Of a DNA stretch of 64,000 nt, positions 45,816-54,634 are shown piece after piece. The position numbers were made by a program, and so were the translations under genes. The first letter of the stretch is position 1. Each line of letters begins with the position of its first letter. Below the pieces are notes generated by a model that worked only from the letters and a program-made list of their open reading frames with translations, made no database searches and was not told the DNA's origin. This stretch comes from Longimycelium tulufanense (GTDB lineage: Bacteria > Actinomycetota > Actinomycetes > Mycobacteriales > Pseudonocardiaceae): NCBI RefSeq assembly GCF_014645795.1, contig NZ_BMMK01000027.1, positions 1 to 64,000 on the forward strand. The letters run 5' to 3'.

Positions 45816-47537
45816 ATGGCCCGACCGAACGACGAGGTCGGGGCCCTGCTCCAGGAGTACTCCGACCTCATCTCCATCACCGGAGGCGACGAGTTCAAGG
45901 CGCGGGCGTACGAGAAGGCCGCGCGCGCGGTCGCCGGGTACCACGAGGATGTCTCCCGGCTCGACGTCAGGAAGTTGCGGGAGATCCCCAACGTCGGCAA
46001 GTCGATCGCGGACAAGGTCGTCGAGTACCTGCGGACCGGTCAGGTGCGGGTCGTGGAGGAGCTGCGCGCGAAGATCCCGGCCGGAGTGCGCGAGATGATC
46101 GCGATCCCCACGCTGGGACCGAAGAAGGCGATGCTGCTGTACCGCGATCTGGGCATCTCCTCGGTGGACGAGCTGGTGCACGCCATCCACAGCGAGCGGC
46201 TGCGCGAGCTGAAGGGGTTCGGACCGCGTACGGAGGAGAACATTCTGCACGGCATCCAGGTACTGCAGCAGGCCGGCGGTCGGGTGCACCTCAACGTCGC
46301 CACCGAGGTCGCCGACGAGATCGTCGCGGAGCTGTCCGCGGTCACCGGCTGCTCCCGCTGCTGTTACGCCGGATCGCTGCGCCGGTTCCGGGAGACCGTC
46401 GGCGACGTCGACGTGCTGGCCGCGGCGAAGGACCCGGGCAAGCTGATGCGTGCCTTCTCCCAGATGTCCACAGTGGACGAGGTCATCGCGCACGGGGAGA
46501 AGAAGACCTCGGTTCGCACCACCAAGGGGCTCCAGGTGGACCTGCGGGTCGTACCGCCGGAGGCGTGGGGCGCGGCGCTGCAGTACTTCACCGGTTCCAA
46601 GCAGCACAACATCCGGACCCGGGAGATGGCGGTGCACGCCAGGTTGAAGCTCTCCGAGTACGGCCTGTTCGACGTCGAGACCGGCGACCTGGTGGTGTCC
46701 GAGACCGAGGACGAGGTCTACCAACGCCTCGGGCTGCCGTGGATCCCGCCGCCGCTCCGCGAGGACCGTGGCGAGATCGAGGCCGCGCAGCGGGGCGAGC
46801 TGCCCGACCTGGTGAGCCTGGACGACATCCGAGGCGACCTGCACACCCACACCAACCTCACCGACGGACTGTCCACACTGGAGGAGATGGTGCGGGAGGC
46901 GGCCCGCCGCGGATACTCCTACTACGCGGTCACCGACCACGCGCCCAACCTCTACATGCAGCGGATGTCCGACGACAAGATGCTGGCGCAGCGCGAGGAG
47001 GCGCGGCGACTCGACGGCAAGCACCGCCGGATGCGGCTACTGCACGGCACGGAGCTGAACATCGACCCGGACGGGGAAGTGGACTGGCCGCACGACTTCC
47101 TGGCCGGGTTCGACCTGTGCGTCGCGTCCGTGCACTCGCACTTCACCCAGCCCGCAAGGGAGATGACCCGGCGCATCGTGCGCGCCTGCGAGAACCCCTA
47201 CGTCAACATCATCGGCCACCCGACCGCCCGGCTCATCGGCCGTCGTCCCGGGGTCGATGCCGACCTCGACGAGGTGTTCCGTGCCTGTGCCCGCACCGGC
47301 ACCGCCCTGGAGATCAACGCCTACCCGGACCGCCTCGACCTCAACGACGAGAACATCCTGCGTGCCAAGCATTTTGGGGTGAAGTTCGCGATCAACAGCG
47401 ACTCGCACTCGGTGGTGCACCTGGGGTTCCTCCGCTACGGGGTGGGCACCGCGCAGCGCGGCTGGCTCACCGCCGAAGACGTCATCAACACCTGGCCACT
47501 GCGTCGACTGCGTACCTTCCTCCGTAAGGGGAGGTGA
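45816..47537 (+). CDS. polX: PolX-type DNA polymerase/3'-5' exonuclease
   Basis: The 573-residue protein has an N-terminal family X polymerase core with helix-hairpin-helix motifs (LREIPNVGKSIADKV, LKGFGPRTEENIL) and a nucleotidyltransferase core (YAGSLRRFRETVGDVDVL with the catalytic Asp residues). A C-terminal PHP domain follows (DLHTHTNLTDG, YAVTDHA, NSDSHS). It fills gaps in base excision repair. It is transcribed away from the Fpg/Nei gene and has capA 3 bp behind it. Confidence 0.93.
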   Translation: MARPNDEVGALLQEYSDLISITGGDEFKARAYEKAARAVAGYHEDVSRLDVRKLREIPNVGKSIADKVVEYLRTGQVRVVEELRAKIPAGVREMIAIPTLGPKKAMLLYRDLGISSVDELVHAIHSERLRELKGFGPRTEENILHGIQVLQQAGGRVHLNVATEVADEIVAELSAVTGCSRCCYAGSLRRFRETVGDVDVLAAAKDPGKLMRAFSQMSTVDEVIAHGEKKTSVRTTKGLQVDLRVVPPEAWGAALQYFTGSKQHNIRTREMAVHARLKLSEYGLFDVETGDLVVSETEDEVYQRLGLPWIPPPLREDRGEIEAAQRGELPDLVSLDDIRGDLHTHTNLTDGLSTLEEMVREAARRGYSYYAVTDHAPNLYMQRMSDDKMLAQREEARRLDGKHRRMRLLHGTELNIDPDGEVDWPHDFLAGFDLCVASVHSHFTQPAREMTRRIVRACENPYVNIIGHPTARLIGRRPGVDADLDEVFRACARTGTALEINAYPDRLDLNDENILRAKHFGVKFAINSDSHSVVHLGFLRYGVGTAQRGWLTAEDVINTWPLRRLRTFLRKGR

Positions 47538-47540
47538 GCG

Positions 47541-48509
47541 ATGTCGGTGCGGGTCGCGCTCGCGGGCGACACGATGCTGGGTCGTGGCGTTGCCGAGCAG
47601 CTCCGCGAACGCCCGGCCCGGGAGCTGTTCGCCCCAGGGGTGCGCAAGGCCGTCGCCGATGCCGACCTGTTCCTGCTCAACCTGGAATGCTGCGTCTCCA
47701 AGCGGGGCACGCCGTGGCCCGATCCGGACAAGATGTTCTGGTTCCGCGCGCCACCCGCCGCGGCGGACCAGCTGGCCGCGCTCGGGGTCGACTGCGTGAC
47801 CCTGGCCAACAACCATGCCCTCGACTTCGGCCACACCGCCCTGCTGGACACCCTGCGGAACCTGGAACGCGTCGGGATCCGTTTCGTCGGCGCCGGCGGG
47901 GACCTGGCGCGGGCCCGCGCCGAGGCCGTGTTCACGCTCGGCGGGCTCCGGTTGGCCGTCCTCGGGGTGACCGACCACCCCGCCGACTACGCGGCGGGGT
48001 CCCAGACGCCCGGCGTGGCCCACGTGAATTTGCGGCAGGGACCGCCGCGGTGGCTCACCGAACGGGTCCGCCGGCTCCGGGACGAGGGCGACCTGGTGCT
48101 CGTCACCCCGCACTGGGGACCCAACATGGTGGCCGAGCCGCTGCCCTACGTCCGGAACTCGGCCGCCAGCCTGGTCGAGGCCGGCGCCAGCGTGGTCGCC
48201 GGGCACTCCGCGCACGTCTTCCACGGGATCGCCGGCCCGGTCCTGTTCGACCTCGGCGACTTCCTGGACGACTACGCGGTCCACCCGGTGCTCCGCAACG
48301 ACCTCGGACTGCTGTTCGTGCTCACCCTCGACGAGCGGGGGCTGGACCACGTGGAGGCCGTGCCCCTCGCGCTGGACTACTGCCACACCCGGCTCGCCGG
48401 CCCCACCGAGTACGCCTGGATCCGGGACCGGTTCGCGTTGGCCTGCGCCGCCCTCGACAGCACCGTCACCGACGAGGGCGACCATCTGCGCGTGTGCTGC
48501 CGCTCGTAG
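47541..48509 (+). CDS. CapA-family metallophosphatase-like protein
   Basis: The 322-residue protein carries CapA/PgsA-type motifs: ALAGDTMLGRGVA at the N-terminus, LFLLNLECCVS, TLANNHALDFG and PHWGPN, the residues that form a dinuclear metal site in this calcineurin-like family. CapA proteins are linked to poly-gamma-glutamate capsule, yet this one lacks a signal peptide and has no PgsB/C partners, so a capsule role is doubtful. It follows polX by 3 bp with GGGGAGGTG upstream and is co-transcribed with it. Confidence 0.85.
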   Translation: MSVRVALAGDTMLGRGVAEQLRERPARELFAPGVRKAVADADLFLLNLECCVSKRGTPWPDPDKMFWFRAPPAAADQLAALGVDCVTLANNHALDFGHTALLDTLRNLERVGIRFVGAGGDLARARAEAVFTLGGLRLAVLGVTDHPADYAAGSQTPGVAHVNLRQGPPRWLTERVRRLRDEGDLVLVTPHWGPNMVAEPLPYVRNSAASLVEAGASVVAGHSAHVFHGIAGPVLFDLGDFLDDYAVHPVLRNDLGLLFVLTLDERGLDHVEAVPLALDYCHTRLAGPTEYAWIRDRFALACAALDSTVTDEGDHLRVCCRS

Positions 48510-48644
48510 GAACGTTTCCGGTGGGTGCGGCGGGGTAGTCGTTCGACACCAGGGCCGACAAGCGGAAAGGCGGACACCGCCGACGGCCAGGTGCGCCCGG
48601 GCGCTGCACGGACGAACCGGGATCGACGAGGCCGGAGGATGCAC

Positions 48645-49361
48645 GTGGTGCCGACACAGCCACCGTCCGGCCGGCGAGCCCGGCTGTGCGACCAGCTCCT
48701 GACGGAAGCGGCGCGAGAACTCCTCGAGCACGACGACCGGGTGCGCGGGCTGGCCATCGACATCGGCTTCGACGGTGGGGTCGCGCACCTGACCGGCACG
48801 GTGGACCGACCGGAGCAGCTGAGCATGCTCCGGGAACTACTCGGCAGACTCGTCGGGGTGCACGCTGTTTGGGACCGGGTGGCCGTTGCCGGGCACCGGC
48901 CCGTCGTGCTCGACCTCGGTTGTGGAGCTACCAAGCAGTACCCGTCGAACATCGGCGTGGACCGCCGACGGACCTCGGCTGTGGACCTGGTGGCCGACAT
49001 CGGCGACGGCCTTCCCTTCATTGACGAGTCGGTCGACCGCATCTTTGCCGTGCACGTGCTCGAGCACCTGGTTGACTTCGTGGAGATCGTCGACGAATGC
49101 CACCGGGTACTGTGCCGTGGAGGAGTGCTACACGTGCTGGGCCCGTGGTGGCGACACGTCAACGCGGTAGCGGACCCGACCCATGTGCGGCTGCTCGACG
49201 TCCAGACCATCAAGGGAATCTGCGAACAGCCGGGCCGAATGCGCCGCTGGTACCCGCTGCACGCCTCGTGCGACGGTGCCACCGTGTTCGCCGACCTCAC
49301 CCCGGTGAAGGAACCCGCCGACGAACCGGACGAGCAGCGGCTCGCCCGGTTCTTCGACTAG
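48645..49361 (+). CDS. BON domain fused to a SAM-dependent methyltransferase
   Basis: The 238-residue protein has a BON-like domain at about 14-82 (a helix, then GLAIDIGFDGGVAHLTGTV and a second helix with a final strand). It is followed by a class I methyltransferase core: SAM motif VLDLGCGATKQ at about 88-98, the acidic loop GVDRR, DRIFAVHVLEHL and the GGVLHVLGP strand. BON domains usually bind phospholipid or occur in periplasmic proteins. Joined to a cytosolic methyltransferase, the domain may target the enzyme to the membrane. GGAGG sits best for the GTG at 48645. ATG 48639 is possible. Substrate unknown. Confidence 0.7.
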   Translation: MVPTQPPSGRRARLCDQLLTEAARELLEHDDRVRGLAIDIGFDGGVAHLTGTVDRPEQLSMLRELLGRLVGVHAVWDRVAVAGHRPVVLDLGCGATKQYPSNIGVDRRRTSAVDLVADIGDGLPFIDESVDRIFAVHVLEHLVDFVEIVDECHRVLCRGGVLHVLGPWWRHVNAVADPTHVRLLDVQTIKGICEQPGRMRRWYPLHASCDGATVFADLTPVKEPADEPDEQRLARFFD

Positions 49362-49371
49362 CCGGCTCCCC

Positions 49372-50076
49372 TTACAGGGTGAGTCCGTGGAGCGGGAAGA
49401 GGGCAAGGTTCATGTCCACCCGGCCCTTGATCCCCGGTACCTTCCCGGAGGACGTGTACTGGTGCATCACCACCCGTTCCGTGGGCGAGGAGAACTTCCC
49501 CGGACCGCCCCCGTAGTTGGCCACCCACCACGACACGTCGTGGGTGTCCGCCCACGATCCACTGAGGTGGTCACGGATGAAGTTGGTGGAGGCGTAGACC
49601 AGAACCGGGTACGTGTCCAGGCGGTAACGCAGCCGGTCCAGGAACCGACCACACCAGTCGCGCAGATCCTTGCCGACGCGTTCGATGTCCAGGCAGGGTG
49701 GCAGGGCGCCGAAATAGTGGGCGTCCAGCCGGTACACGTGATCGGCGAAGTGGTCGGCCTCCCGCACCGGATCACCACCGCTGTCCGGCCGGGCGAAGTG
49801 ATACAGGCCGGTCACCAGGCCGGCGCCGCGCGCTCCCGCGTACTGGTCGTCCAGCGTGGGGGACGTCCAGCTGTGGCCCTCGGTGGCCTTGACGTAAACG
49901 AACTCGATACCGGCACCGCTGACCGCGGTCCAGTCCGGCCGCCCCTGGTGGCTGGAGACGTCGATCCCGCGCGGACCCGGTTCGGCGGCCGCGGTCCGGA
50001 TCGGGCCCAGGGCGAACAACCCGGCCGCCGCGGCGCCCGCCTTCAACAGGGTCCGACGCGTCTGTTGGTGTGTCAC
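49372..50076 (-). CDS. Tat-exported GH25 lysozyme
   Basis: The 234-residue protein begins with a twin-arginine signal (TRRTLLKAGAAAAGLFALGP, Arg7-Arg8) and a cleavage-like AAA near 31. The GH25 muramidase barrel follows: RGIDVSSHQGRPDW with the first Asp at 39, EFVYVKATEG, GLYHFARP, and PPCLDIE with the catalytic Glu. It hydrolyses the MurNAc-GlcNAc bond. The GTG at 50076 puts the RR motif at the N-terminus but lacks a ribosome-binding site. A longer form to 50133 is possible. Export would need the Tat genes at the left end of this window. Confidence 0.88.
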   Translation of the reverse strand: MTHQQTRRTLLKAGAAAAGLFALGPIRTAAAEPGPRGIDVSSHQGRPDWTAVSGAGIEFVYVKATEGHSWTSPTLDDQYAGARGAGLVTGLYHFARPDSGGDPVREADHFADHVYRLDAHYFGALPPCLDIERVGKDLRDWCGRFLDRLRYRLDTYPVLVYASTNFIRDHLSGSWADTHDVSWWVANYGGGPGKFSSPTERVVMHQYTSSGKVPGIKGRVDMNLALFPLHGLTL

Positions 50077-50513
50077 GTGAGGTGACAATGAGCGCGGCGA
50101 ACGGAGGAAACCGCGCTGGACCAAGATCCACACGATCGGGCGGGACCCACCACCGGGTCAGGTTATGTGGCACACCAATGAGCAACCCGTGAGCGCCAAG
50201 TCTGCGGCAATCACAGCACCGGACGATCATGGCGGCAACGCGCCTTGCCCGGCACCCAGAGTTCACGGCGACATCGCGTAGCCGCCTCTCCAACGCGAAC
50301 AGTGATCAACAGCGTGTTCCCGGGTACCGGGGGAGTCGCCCCGGCTGGCGTCATCTCGGGACAGCAGCGCAGGCCAGCACATGGACAAAGCGCCCGATCA
50401 GTAGGCGGATCGGCCCCGAACGCATCCGCAACGATGGGCAACCGCCGATACGGCGCCCGGTCCTACCTCCTTCTTGGTCGGTGGGCTCCTGCTCCCCGGC
50501 AGGTGCGTTGGGG
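50077..50513 (+). other. 437-bp gap with no supported gene
   Basis: The stretch lies between the lysozyme start and the sigma/anti-sigma terminator. TGTCAC and GTGACA form a short inverted repeat at 50071-50087, covering the lysozyme start. Open frames on both strands look random. Confidence 0.35.
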
Positions 50514-50540
50514 CCCGTCCGGCGGGAGCCGCCGGACGGG
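50514..50540 (-). terminator. terminator of the sigma/anti-sigma operon
   Basis: CCCGTCCGGCGG pairs perfectly with its complement around a 3-nt loop, three bases past the anti-sigma factor stop codon. Confidence 0.75.
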
Positions 50541-50543
50541 GTC

Positions 50544-51281
50544 TCAACGGTTGTTCGGCACCTGGACGAGCGTGTCGCCGCGATCGGTCCGGACCTCGAA
50601 CCGTTCGATGTCCTTGGCCGACAACGCCACGCCACCCTGCCACTGCAACGGATCCGGCGATCCCGGTACGCCGTACCCCTTGTCCGGTACCCGCCAGCCG
50701 CCCGCGGAGTGCGTCTCGCCGCCCCGGGACACCGCCACCAACTCGCACCGCAGCGGTCCCCGGACTCCCTTCAGCTCCATGTCGATCCCTGTGCCCCAGG
50801 CCCCGGTACGGATCGTGAGCCGTGCGTTGGTGCGGTTGGCCGGGTTGAAACCGACCAGTGTCTGGGCGGCCTCGAGCGGCTGCGGAGGATCCGGTGGAAT
50901 GGAGGTCGTGGTGCTCGCCCGGTCATGGGTCGGGGGCGAGGAACGCAACGTCTCGTTGATCACCGGTGCGGCGACCACCAGCGTGGCCGCCGCGGCCGCC
51001 GCGAAGACCAGGGTGCGGCGCCGGCGTCTGCGCAGCGTCACCACCCGGTCCAACGCGCCCTGCAGTGCCCCCGCCCCGTCCTCCGCCGTCTCGGACGGGG
51101 CAGGTATCAACAGGTCGCGTCGCCGGGCCTGCTCCAGCAGGTCGGGCAGAACGGCCAGCTCCACCAGCTCGCTGCGACACCGTGGGCAGTCCACCAGATG
51201 TTCTTCGAACGTTTCCGCATCGTCCGGATCGAGCACACCGAGCGCATAGGCGGCGACGTCGATATGGCTCGGTGGTGTCAT
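50544..51281 (-). CDS. anti-sigma factor with zinc-binding HC2 domain (RslA-like)
   Basis: The 245-residue protein has an N-terminal zinc-finger anti-sigma domain (HxxxCxxC in EEHLVDCPRCRSEL, with an earlier His in SHIDVAAYALG). A basic stretch comes before a transmembrane helix at about 91-107. The extracellular C-terminal domain begins with Thr/Ser/Pro-rich linker. The ATG overlaps the sigma factor stop by 4 bp. Zinc anti-sigma factors of this kind release their sigma factor when oxidised or proteolysed. Size and layout resemble RslA of mycobacteria. Confidence 0.9.
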   Translation of the reverse strand: MTPPSHIDVAAYALGVLDPDDAETFEEHLVDCPRCRSELVELAVLPDLLEQARRRDLLIPAPSETAEDGAGALQGALDRVVTLRRRRRRTLVFAAAAAATLVVAAPVINETLRSSPPTHDRASTTTSIPPDPPQPLEAAQTLVGFNPANRTNARLTIRTGAWGTGIDMELKGVRGPLRCELVAVSRGGETHSAGGWRVPDKGYGVPGSPDPLQWQGGVALSAKDIERFEVRTDRGDTLVQVPNNR

Positions 51282-51835
51282 GTCGGATCCCGCTCCTGGA
51301 GTGCTTGTCGGAGCGCCCGCAGCGCGTAGTACACCCTGGACTTGACAGTCCCCGGGGGGACTCCCAGCACCTTGGCCGCTTCCTTGACGGTACGTCCTCT
51401 CAAGTAGGTTTCCATGATCGCCTCACGGTGCTCCTGCGTGAGGTGCCGTAATGCCTCGCCCACCACGATGGCCGAAAGCGTGCGGTCCGAGTCGTCCCGC
51501 ACGGGCACCACCGCTAACCGTGTCAGGTCCACCTCCTCCGGTCTGGCTCGGCGACTTCGGTGACCATCGATGACGATGCGACGCGCCACCGTGAACAGCC
51601 ATGCGCGTAGCAGCCCCGGCTCCCGGTCCAGCTTGGGCGCGTGACGCCACGCCCGGACCAGGGTCTCCTGCACGACGTCCTCGGCCCATTGCCGGTCGTA
51701 GTCGGTCAGCTTCAACGCATGGCCGAACAGCGGACCCCCGAACTCGCGGTACAGCCTCGTGATCAGGTCCTCGTCGTAGTCGCCGGCCCCTTCCGCGTCA
51801 GCGCGTGCATGTGGGGTGATCCGGTGCCGGCCCAT
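51278..51835 (-). CDS. ECF RNA polymerase sigma factor (SigL-like)
   Basis: The 185-residue protein has sigma region 2 (about 24-90, with DVVQETLVRAWRH and ARRIVIDGHRSRR) and region 4 (about 122-178, with VPPGTVKSRVYYALRALR), and no further domains. It is coupled to the anti-sigma gene. The ATG at 51835 gives a normal N-terminus. An earlier ATG at 51874 adds 13 residues. Resemblance to SigL is a judgement from motifs and from the zinc anti-sigma partner. The divergent promoter at 51919 has a SigL-like form. Confidence 0.9.
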   Translation of the reverse strand: MGRHRITPHARADAEGAGDYDEDLITRLYREFGGPLFGHALKLTDYDRQWAEDVVQETLVRAWRHAPKLDREPGLLRAWLFTVARRIVIDGHRSRRARPEEVDLTRLAVVPVRDDSDRTLSAIVVGEALRHLTQEHREAIMETYLRGRTVKEAAKVLGVPPGTVKSRVYYALRALRQALQERDPT

Positions 51836-51918
51836 GGTGACGCTGCCACCTCCCAGCAGTGGGGCACAATTCATCGTCTGTGAGCCATGTCACAGTAGGA
51901 GCTTGTCCGAGTCGATAT

Positions 51919-51946
51919 TGAACCGTGTCGGTGGCGTCACCGTACC
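51919..51946 (+). promoter_or_regulatory. ECF-type promoter TGAACC-N16-CGTACC
   Basis: TGAACC (51919-51924), 16 bases, and CGTACC (51941-51946) match the published SigL-type consensus (TGAACC and CGTnnC, as I recall it). It reads right, toward the lipoprotein gene at 52030, and lies 84 bp from the sigma factor start. It would put the envelope gene run under the adjacent sigma factor. Confidence 0.6.
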
Positions 51947-52029
51947 CCCTAGCGACCACACCCCGCGCGGACCCCGACCATCCTCACACCGGACAGATCG
52001 GGTTTCCGTTGTCCAGAAAGGGAATGCGC

Positions 52030-52629
52030 GTGCGTCTGCGACACGACCGGGCCGCCGTCCTGGCGGCCTTGGGCCTGGCCACCGCGCTGTTCACCGGCGC
52101 CTGCTCCGACGGAACTTCCGGTGGTACCAGCGGCCATGGCGACCGGAGTGGTGCCGACAGCTCGGCGCAAGCCGGAAGTTCCACTTCCCAGAACGAGGGC
52201 CTGGTGAGGCTGAACGTGGCCAAGGCCAACGGTATTGGCTCGGTCGTGACCGACGGCCAGGGGTTGACCCTGTACCGCTTCGACAAGGACACTGCCAAGC
52301 CGCCGAAGTCCAACTGCGAGGGTGAGTGCCTCAAGGCGTGGCCGCCGGTGTTGGCCGACGGTTCGGTCGAGGCCAGTGGCGTTGACAAGAGCCTGATCGG
52401 CACGGTGACCCGGTCCGACGGCACCAAGCAGGTCACCCTGGCCGGCTGGCCGCTCTACCGCTTCGCCTCCGACACCGCCCCGGGCGATGTCAAGGGCGAG
52501 GGCAAGGGCGGCGCCTGGTACGCCGCGGCCCCGGACGGGAAGAAGGCCAAGGCCAACGGTGGTGGTGGCAAGGACGGCGGGAAGGACAACGGCAAGTCCA
52601 GCGGTAACTCCGGCGGCTACGGCTACTGA
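52030..52629 (+). CDS. secreted lipoprotein with two COG4315 repeats
   Basis: The 199-residue product has a signal sequence ending in a lipobox-like LFTGAC, so it is probably lipid-anchored outside the membrane. A Ser/Gly-rich linker follows. Two repeats of the Lipoprotein_15/COG4315 type come next (GSVVTDGQGLTLYRFDKD; then LAGWPLYRFASD), with a Cys pair in NCEGECLKAWPP. The C-terminus is Lys/Gly-rich. The GTG at 52030 fits the AAAGGGA ribosome-binding site better than the ATG at 52024. It is first after the ECF-type promoter. Its biochemical role is unknown. Confidence 0.82.
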   Translation: MRLRHDRAAVLAALGLATALFTGACSDGTSGGTSGHGDRSGADSSAQAGSSTSQNEGLVRLNVAKANGIGSVVTDGQGLTLYRFDKDTAKPPKSNCEGECLKAWPPVLADGSVEASGVDKSLIGTVTRSDGTKQVTLAGWPLYRFASDTAPGDVKGEGKGGAWYAAAPDGKKAKANGGGGKDGGKDNGKSSGNSGGYGY

Positions 52630-52637
52630 TCTCTCCT

Positions 52638-53453
52638 ATGCGAACAAGAACATCTCTCCTCGGAACCCTGCTACTCCTGGCGTTCGTCGTGCTCCCCGGT
52701 GTCGCCGCCGGCCACGACGGCAACACCAACCCCACTCCCCCCGACGTACGCAACGACAAGGTTGTTCCCCTGGCGCAGGGCGTGCTCAACGACGATGACC
52801 GCACGCTGCTGAAGAAGGTCCGGCTGGCCGGGTTGTGGGAGCTGCCGATGGCCAAGGAGGCCCCGCAACACAACCCCGGACAACGCACCCGCGAGGTGGC
52901 CAAGCATCTGGTCGCCGATCACGAGCCGTTGGACGTGCAGACCCGGAAGCTGGCCGCCAAGCTCGGCGTTCCCATCCCGGACGAGCCCGCCCCCGAACAG
53001 AAGGAGTGGATGGCCGAGCTGCGCGCGGCCTCCGGCCCGGAGTTCGACCGCATCTTCGCCAAGCGGCTGCGCGCCGCGCACGGTCAGGTCTACATCGTGG
53101 CCGCCAAGGTCCGCGCCGGTACCAAGAACAACGACATGCGTGCCTTCGCCCAGACCGCGGTGAACCTCGTCGGCAAGCATATGGCCCTGCTGGAGAGCAC
53201 CGGCTTGGTGGACGGCGACTCCCTGGTGGCCGGGGCCTCCAGCCCGACCCCGACGCCCGAGGCAACGACGCCGGAGGCAACGGGGTCCGCCTCGACCGCG
53301 AGCCCGAAACCACGGGCGGTCAGTTCCCGCGACGACGGCGGGATGAACATCGGAGTCGGGCTCGTGGTGGCGATCCTGCTCGTGGTGGTCGGGGTGGCCG
53401 CCACGCTCGGCATCGTCCGGCTCCTCCAGACCCCCGGCAAGTCATCGAGGTGA
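52638..53453 (+). CDS. DUF4142 protein with signal peptide and C-terminal anchor
   Basis: The 271-residue product has an N-terminal signal peptide (LLGTLLLLAFVVLPGVAAG), a helical DUF4142 domain at about 45-190 (LNDDDRTLLKKVRLAGLWE, then LVADHEPLDVQTRKLAAKLG), a Pro/Thr/Ser-rich linker, and a transmembrane helix near 240-262. DUF4142 resembles ferritin-like four-helix bundles and includes HxxxD-type residues, but metal binding is not shown. It follows the lipoprotein by 8 bp, in the same operon. Confidence 0.83.
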   Translation: MRTRTSLLGTLLLLAFVVLPGVAAGHDGNTNPTPPDVRNDKVVPLAQGVLNDDDRTLLKKVRLAGLWELPMAKEAPQHNPGQRTREVAKHLVADHEPLDVQTRKLAAKLGVPIPDEPAPEQKEWMAELRAASGPEFDRIFAKRLRAAHGQVYIVAAKVRAGTKNNDMRAFAQTAVNLVGKHMALLESTGLVDGDSLVAGASSPTPTPEATTPEATGSASTASPKPRAVSSRDDGGMNIGVGLVVAILLVVVGVAATLGIVRLLQTPGKSSR

Positions 53454-53461
53454 GAAAACCC

Positions 53462-54547
53462 ATGGCAGGAGTGGACTTCAGGCGCGGGCGCCACCGGCTG
53501 CCCAAGCCCATTCGCGCATTGGCCTTCGCTGCCGCGGCACTGATCATCGGTGGTGTCGCGGTGAGCATGGGGAACGCCTTCGCCTTCAACGGCTTCGGGC
53601 AGAACAGTGGGTCCGGGCAGCGCGGTGACAACAACGCCGCGGGCCGGCAGGGGGTTCGGGTAGCGAACGTCGGTCCGTTCCGGAAGGACTTCGTGGACAT
53701 CCGGAGCGTGCAGCCGAACGTTCGCGACCTGCAGGGACGTTCCGGCTCGACCGGCACGTTCGTGTCGCAGTGCGGTCGCAACGAGGACGGGCACCACAAC
53801 TCGGACAACTTCATCGTGACGCCGGGGCAACGTAACGGGGCGCACCACACGCACGACTACGTCGGCAACAAGTCCACCAACGCGTTCTCCACCAACCGCA
53901 GCCTGCTCCAGGCCGACACGACGTGCCAGACCGGGGACAGGTCGGCCTACTTCTGGCCGGTGCTGCGGTCCCGTGACGGGGTGGAACGGGACCAGAACGC
54001 TCCCGGTGGTGGACGGGACGGCAACGTGGGCACCATCCTCACGGCCAGCTCCGTGCAGTTGCAGTTCCGGGGTAACGCGGCCAACAAGGTCAGCCCCATG
54101 CCCCGCTTCCTGCGGGTGATCACCGGGGATGCCAAGGCGGCCAGCAGCGGTGACAAGAGCAACGCACGGGCACGGTGGACCTGCTCCGGGTTCGAGGACC
54201 GGTTCACCGCCAAGTACCCGATTTGCCCCCAGGGCAGCCAGGTCAAGCGGGTGCTGGACTTCCCCAGCTGCTGGGACGGCCGCAACCTCGACAGTGAGAA
54301 CCACCGCACGCACATGCGGTTTCCCAACAACAACGGGCAGTGCCCATCCGGCACCAGGGCGGTGCCCCAGCTGCGCATGGTGCTGACCTACGACGTTCCG
54401 GCCGGGCAGACGTTCGCGTTGGACACCTTCCCGGAGGAGAAGCACAACCCGGTGACTGACCACGGCGACTTCGCCAACGTCATGCCGAACGAGTTGATGA
54501 ACTTCGCGGTCAACTGCATCAACAGCGGCCAGCGCTGCGGAGGATGA
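53462..54547 (+). CDS. DUF1996 secreted protein, copy 1
   Basis: A 361-residue exported protein. The N-terminal RRGRHRLPKPIRALAFAAAA looks like a signal or anchor, with an AFA near residue 40 as possible cleavage site. The DUF1996 domain (about 75-355) contains HHTHDYVGN with a conserved His-x-His-Asp, QADTTC, PRFLRVITGDAKA and paired cysteines. Homologues occur in actinomycetes and fungi without an assigned function; the His/Asp cluster suggests metal or sugar binding. It begins 8 bp after the DUF4142 gene. A strong terminator follows. Confidence 0.85.
   Translation: MAGVDFRRGRHRLPKPIRALAFAAAALIIGGVAVSMGNAFAFNGFGQNSGSGQRGDNNAAGRQGVRVANVGPFRKDFVDIRSVQPNVRDLQGRSGSTGTFVSQCGRNEDGHHNSDNFIVTPGQRNGAHHTHDYVGNKSTNAFSTNRSLLQADTTCQTGDRSAYFWPVLRSRDGVERDQNAPGGGRDGNVGTILTASSVQLQFRGNAANKVSPMPRFLRVITGDAKAASSGDKSNARARWTCSGFEDRFTAKYPICPQGSQVKRVLDFPSCWDGRNLDSENHRTHMRFPNNNGQCPSGTRAVPQLRMVLTYDVPAGQTFALDTFPEEKHNPVTDHGDFANVMPNELMNFAVNCINSGQRCGG
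53864..53898 (+). repeat. 35-bp block identical in both DUF1996 genes (first copy)
   Basis: This block encodes GNKSTNAFSTN and recurs without mismatch at 55151-55185. A second shared block of 38 bp lies at 54503-54540 and 55784-55821. Surrounding codons differ at synonymous sites. Confidence 0.7.
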
Positions 54548-54549
54548 AC

Positions 54550-54594
54550 GGAAAGACGCCGAAGGGACCTCACCGGTCCCCTCGGCGTCTTTCC
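54550..54594 (+). terminator. terminator between the DUF1996 copies
   Basis: The stem GGAAAGACGCCGA with its complement, plus an inner GGGACC/GGTCCC stem separated by one A-C mismatch, ends in CTTTCC. It is one of the best intrinsic terminators in the window. It may end the first operon or only reduce read-through. Confidence 0.8.
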
Positions 54595-54634
54595 TATGTA
54601 CGGGGACCGGCAATGCATTAACTAGGTGATACAT

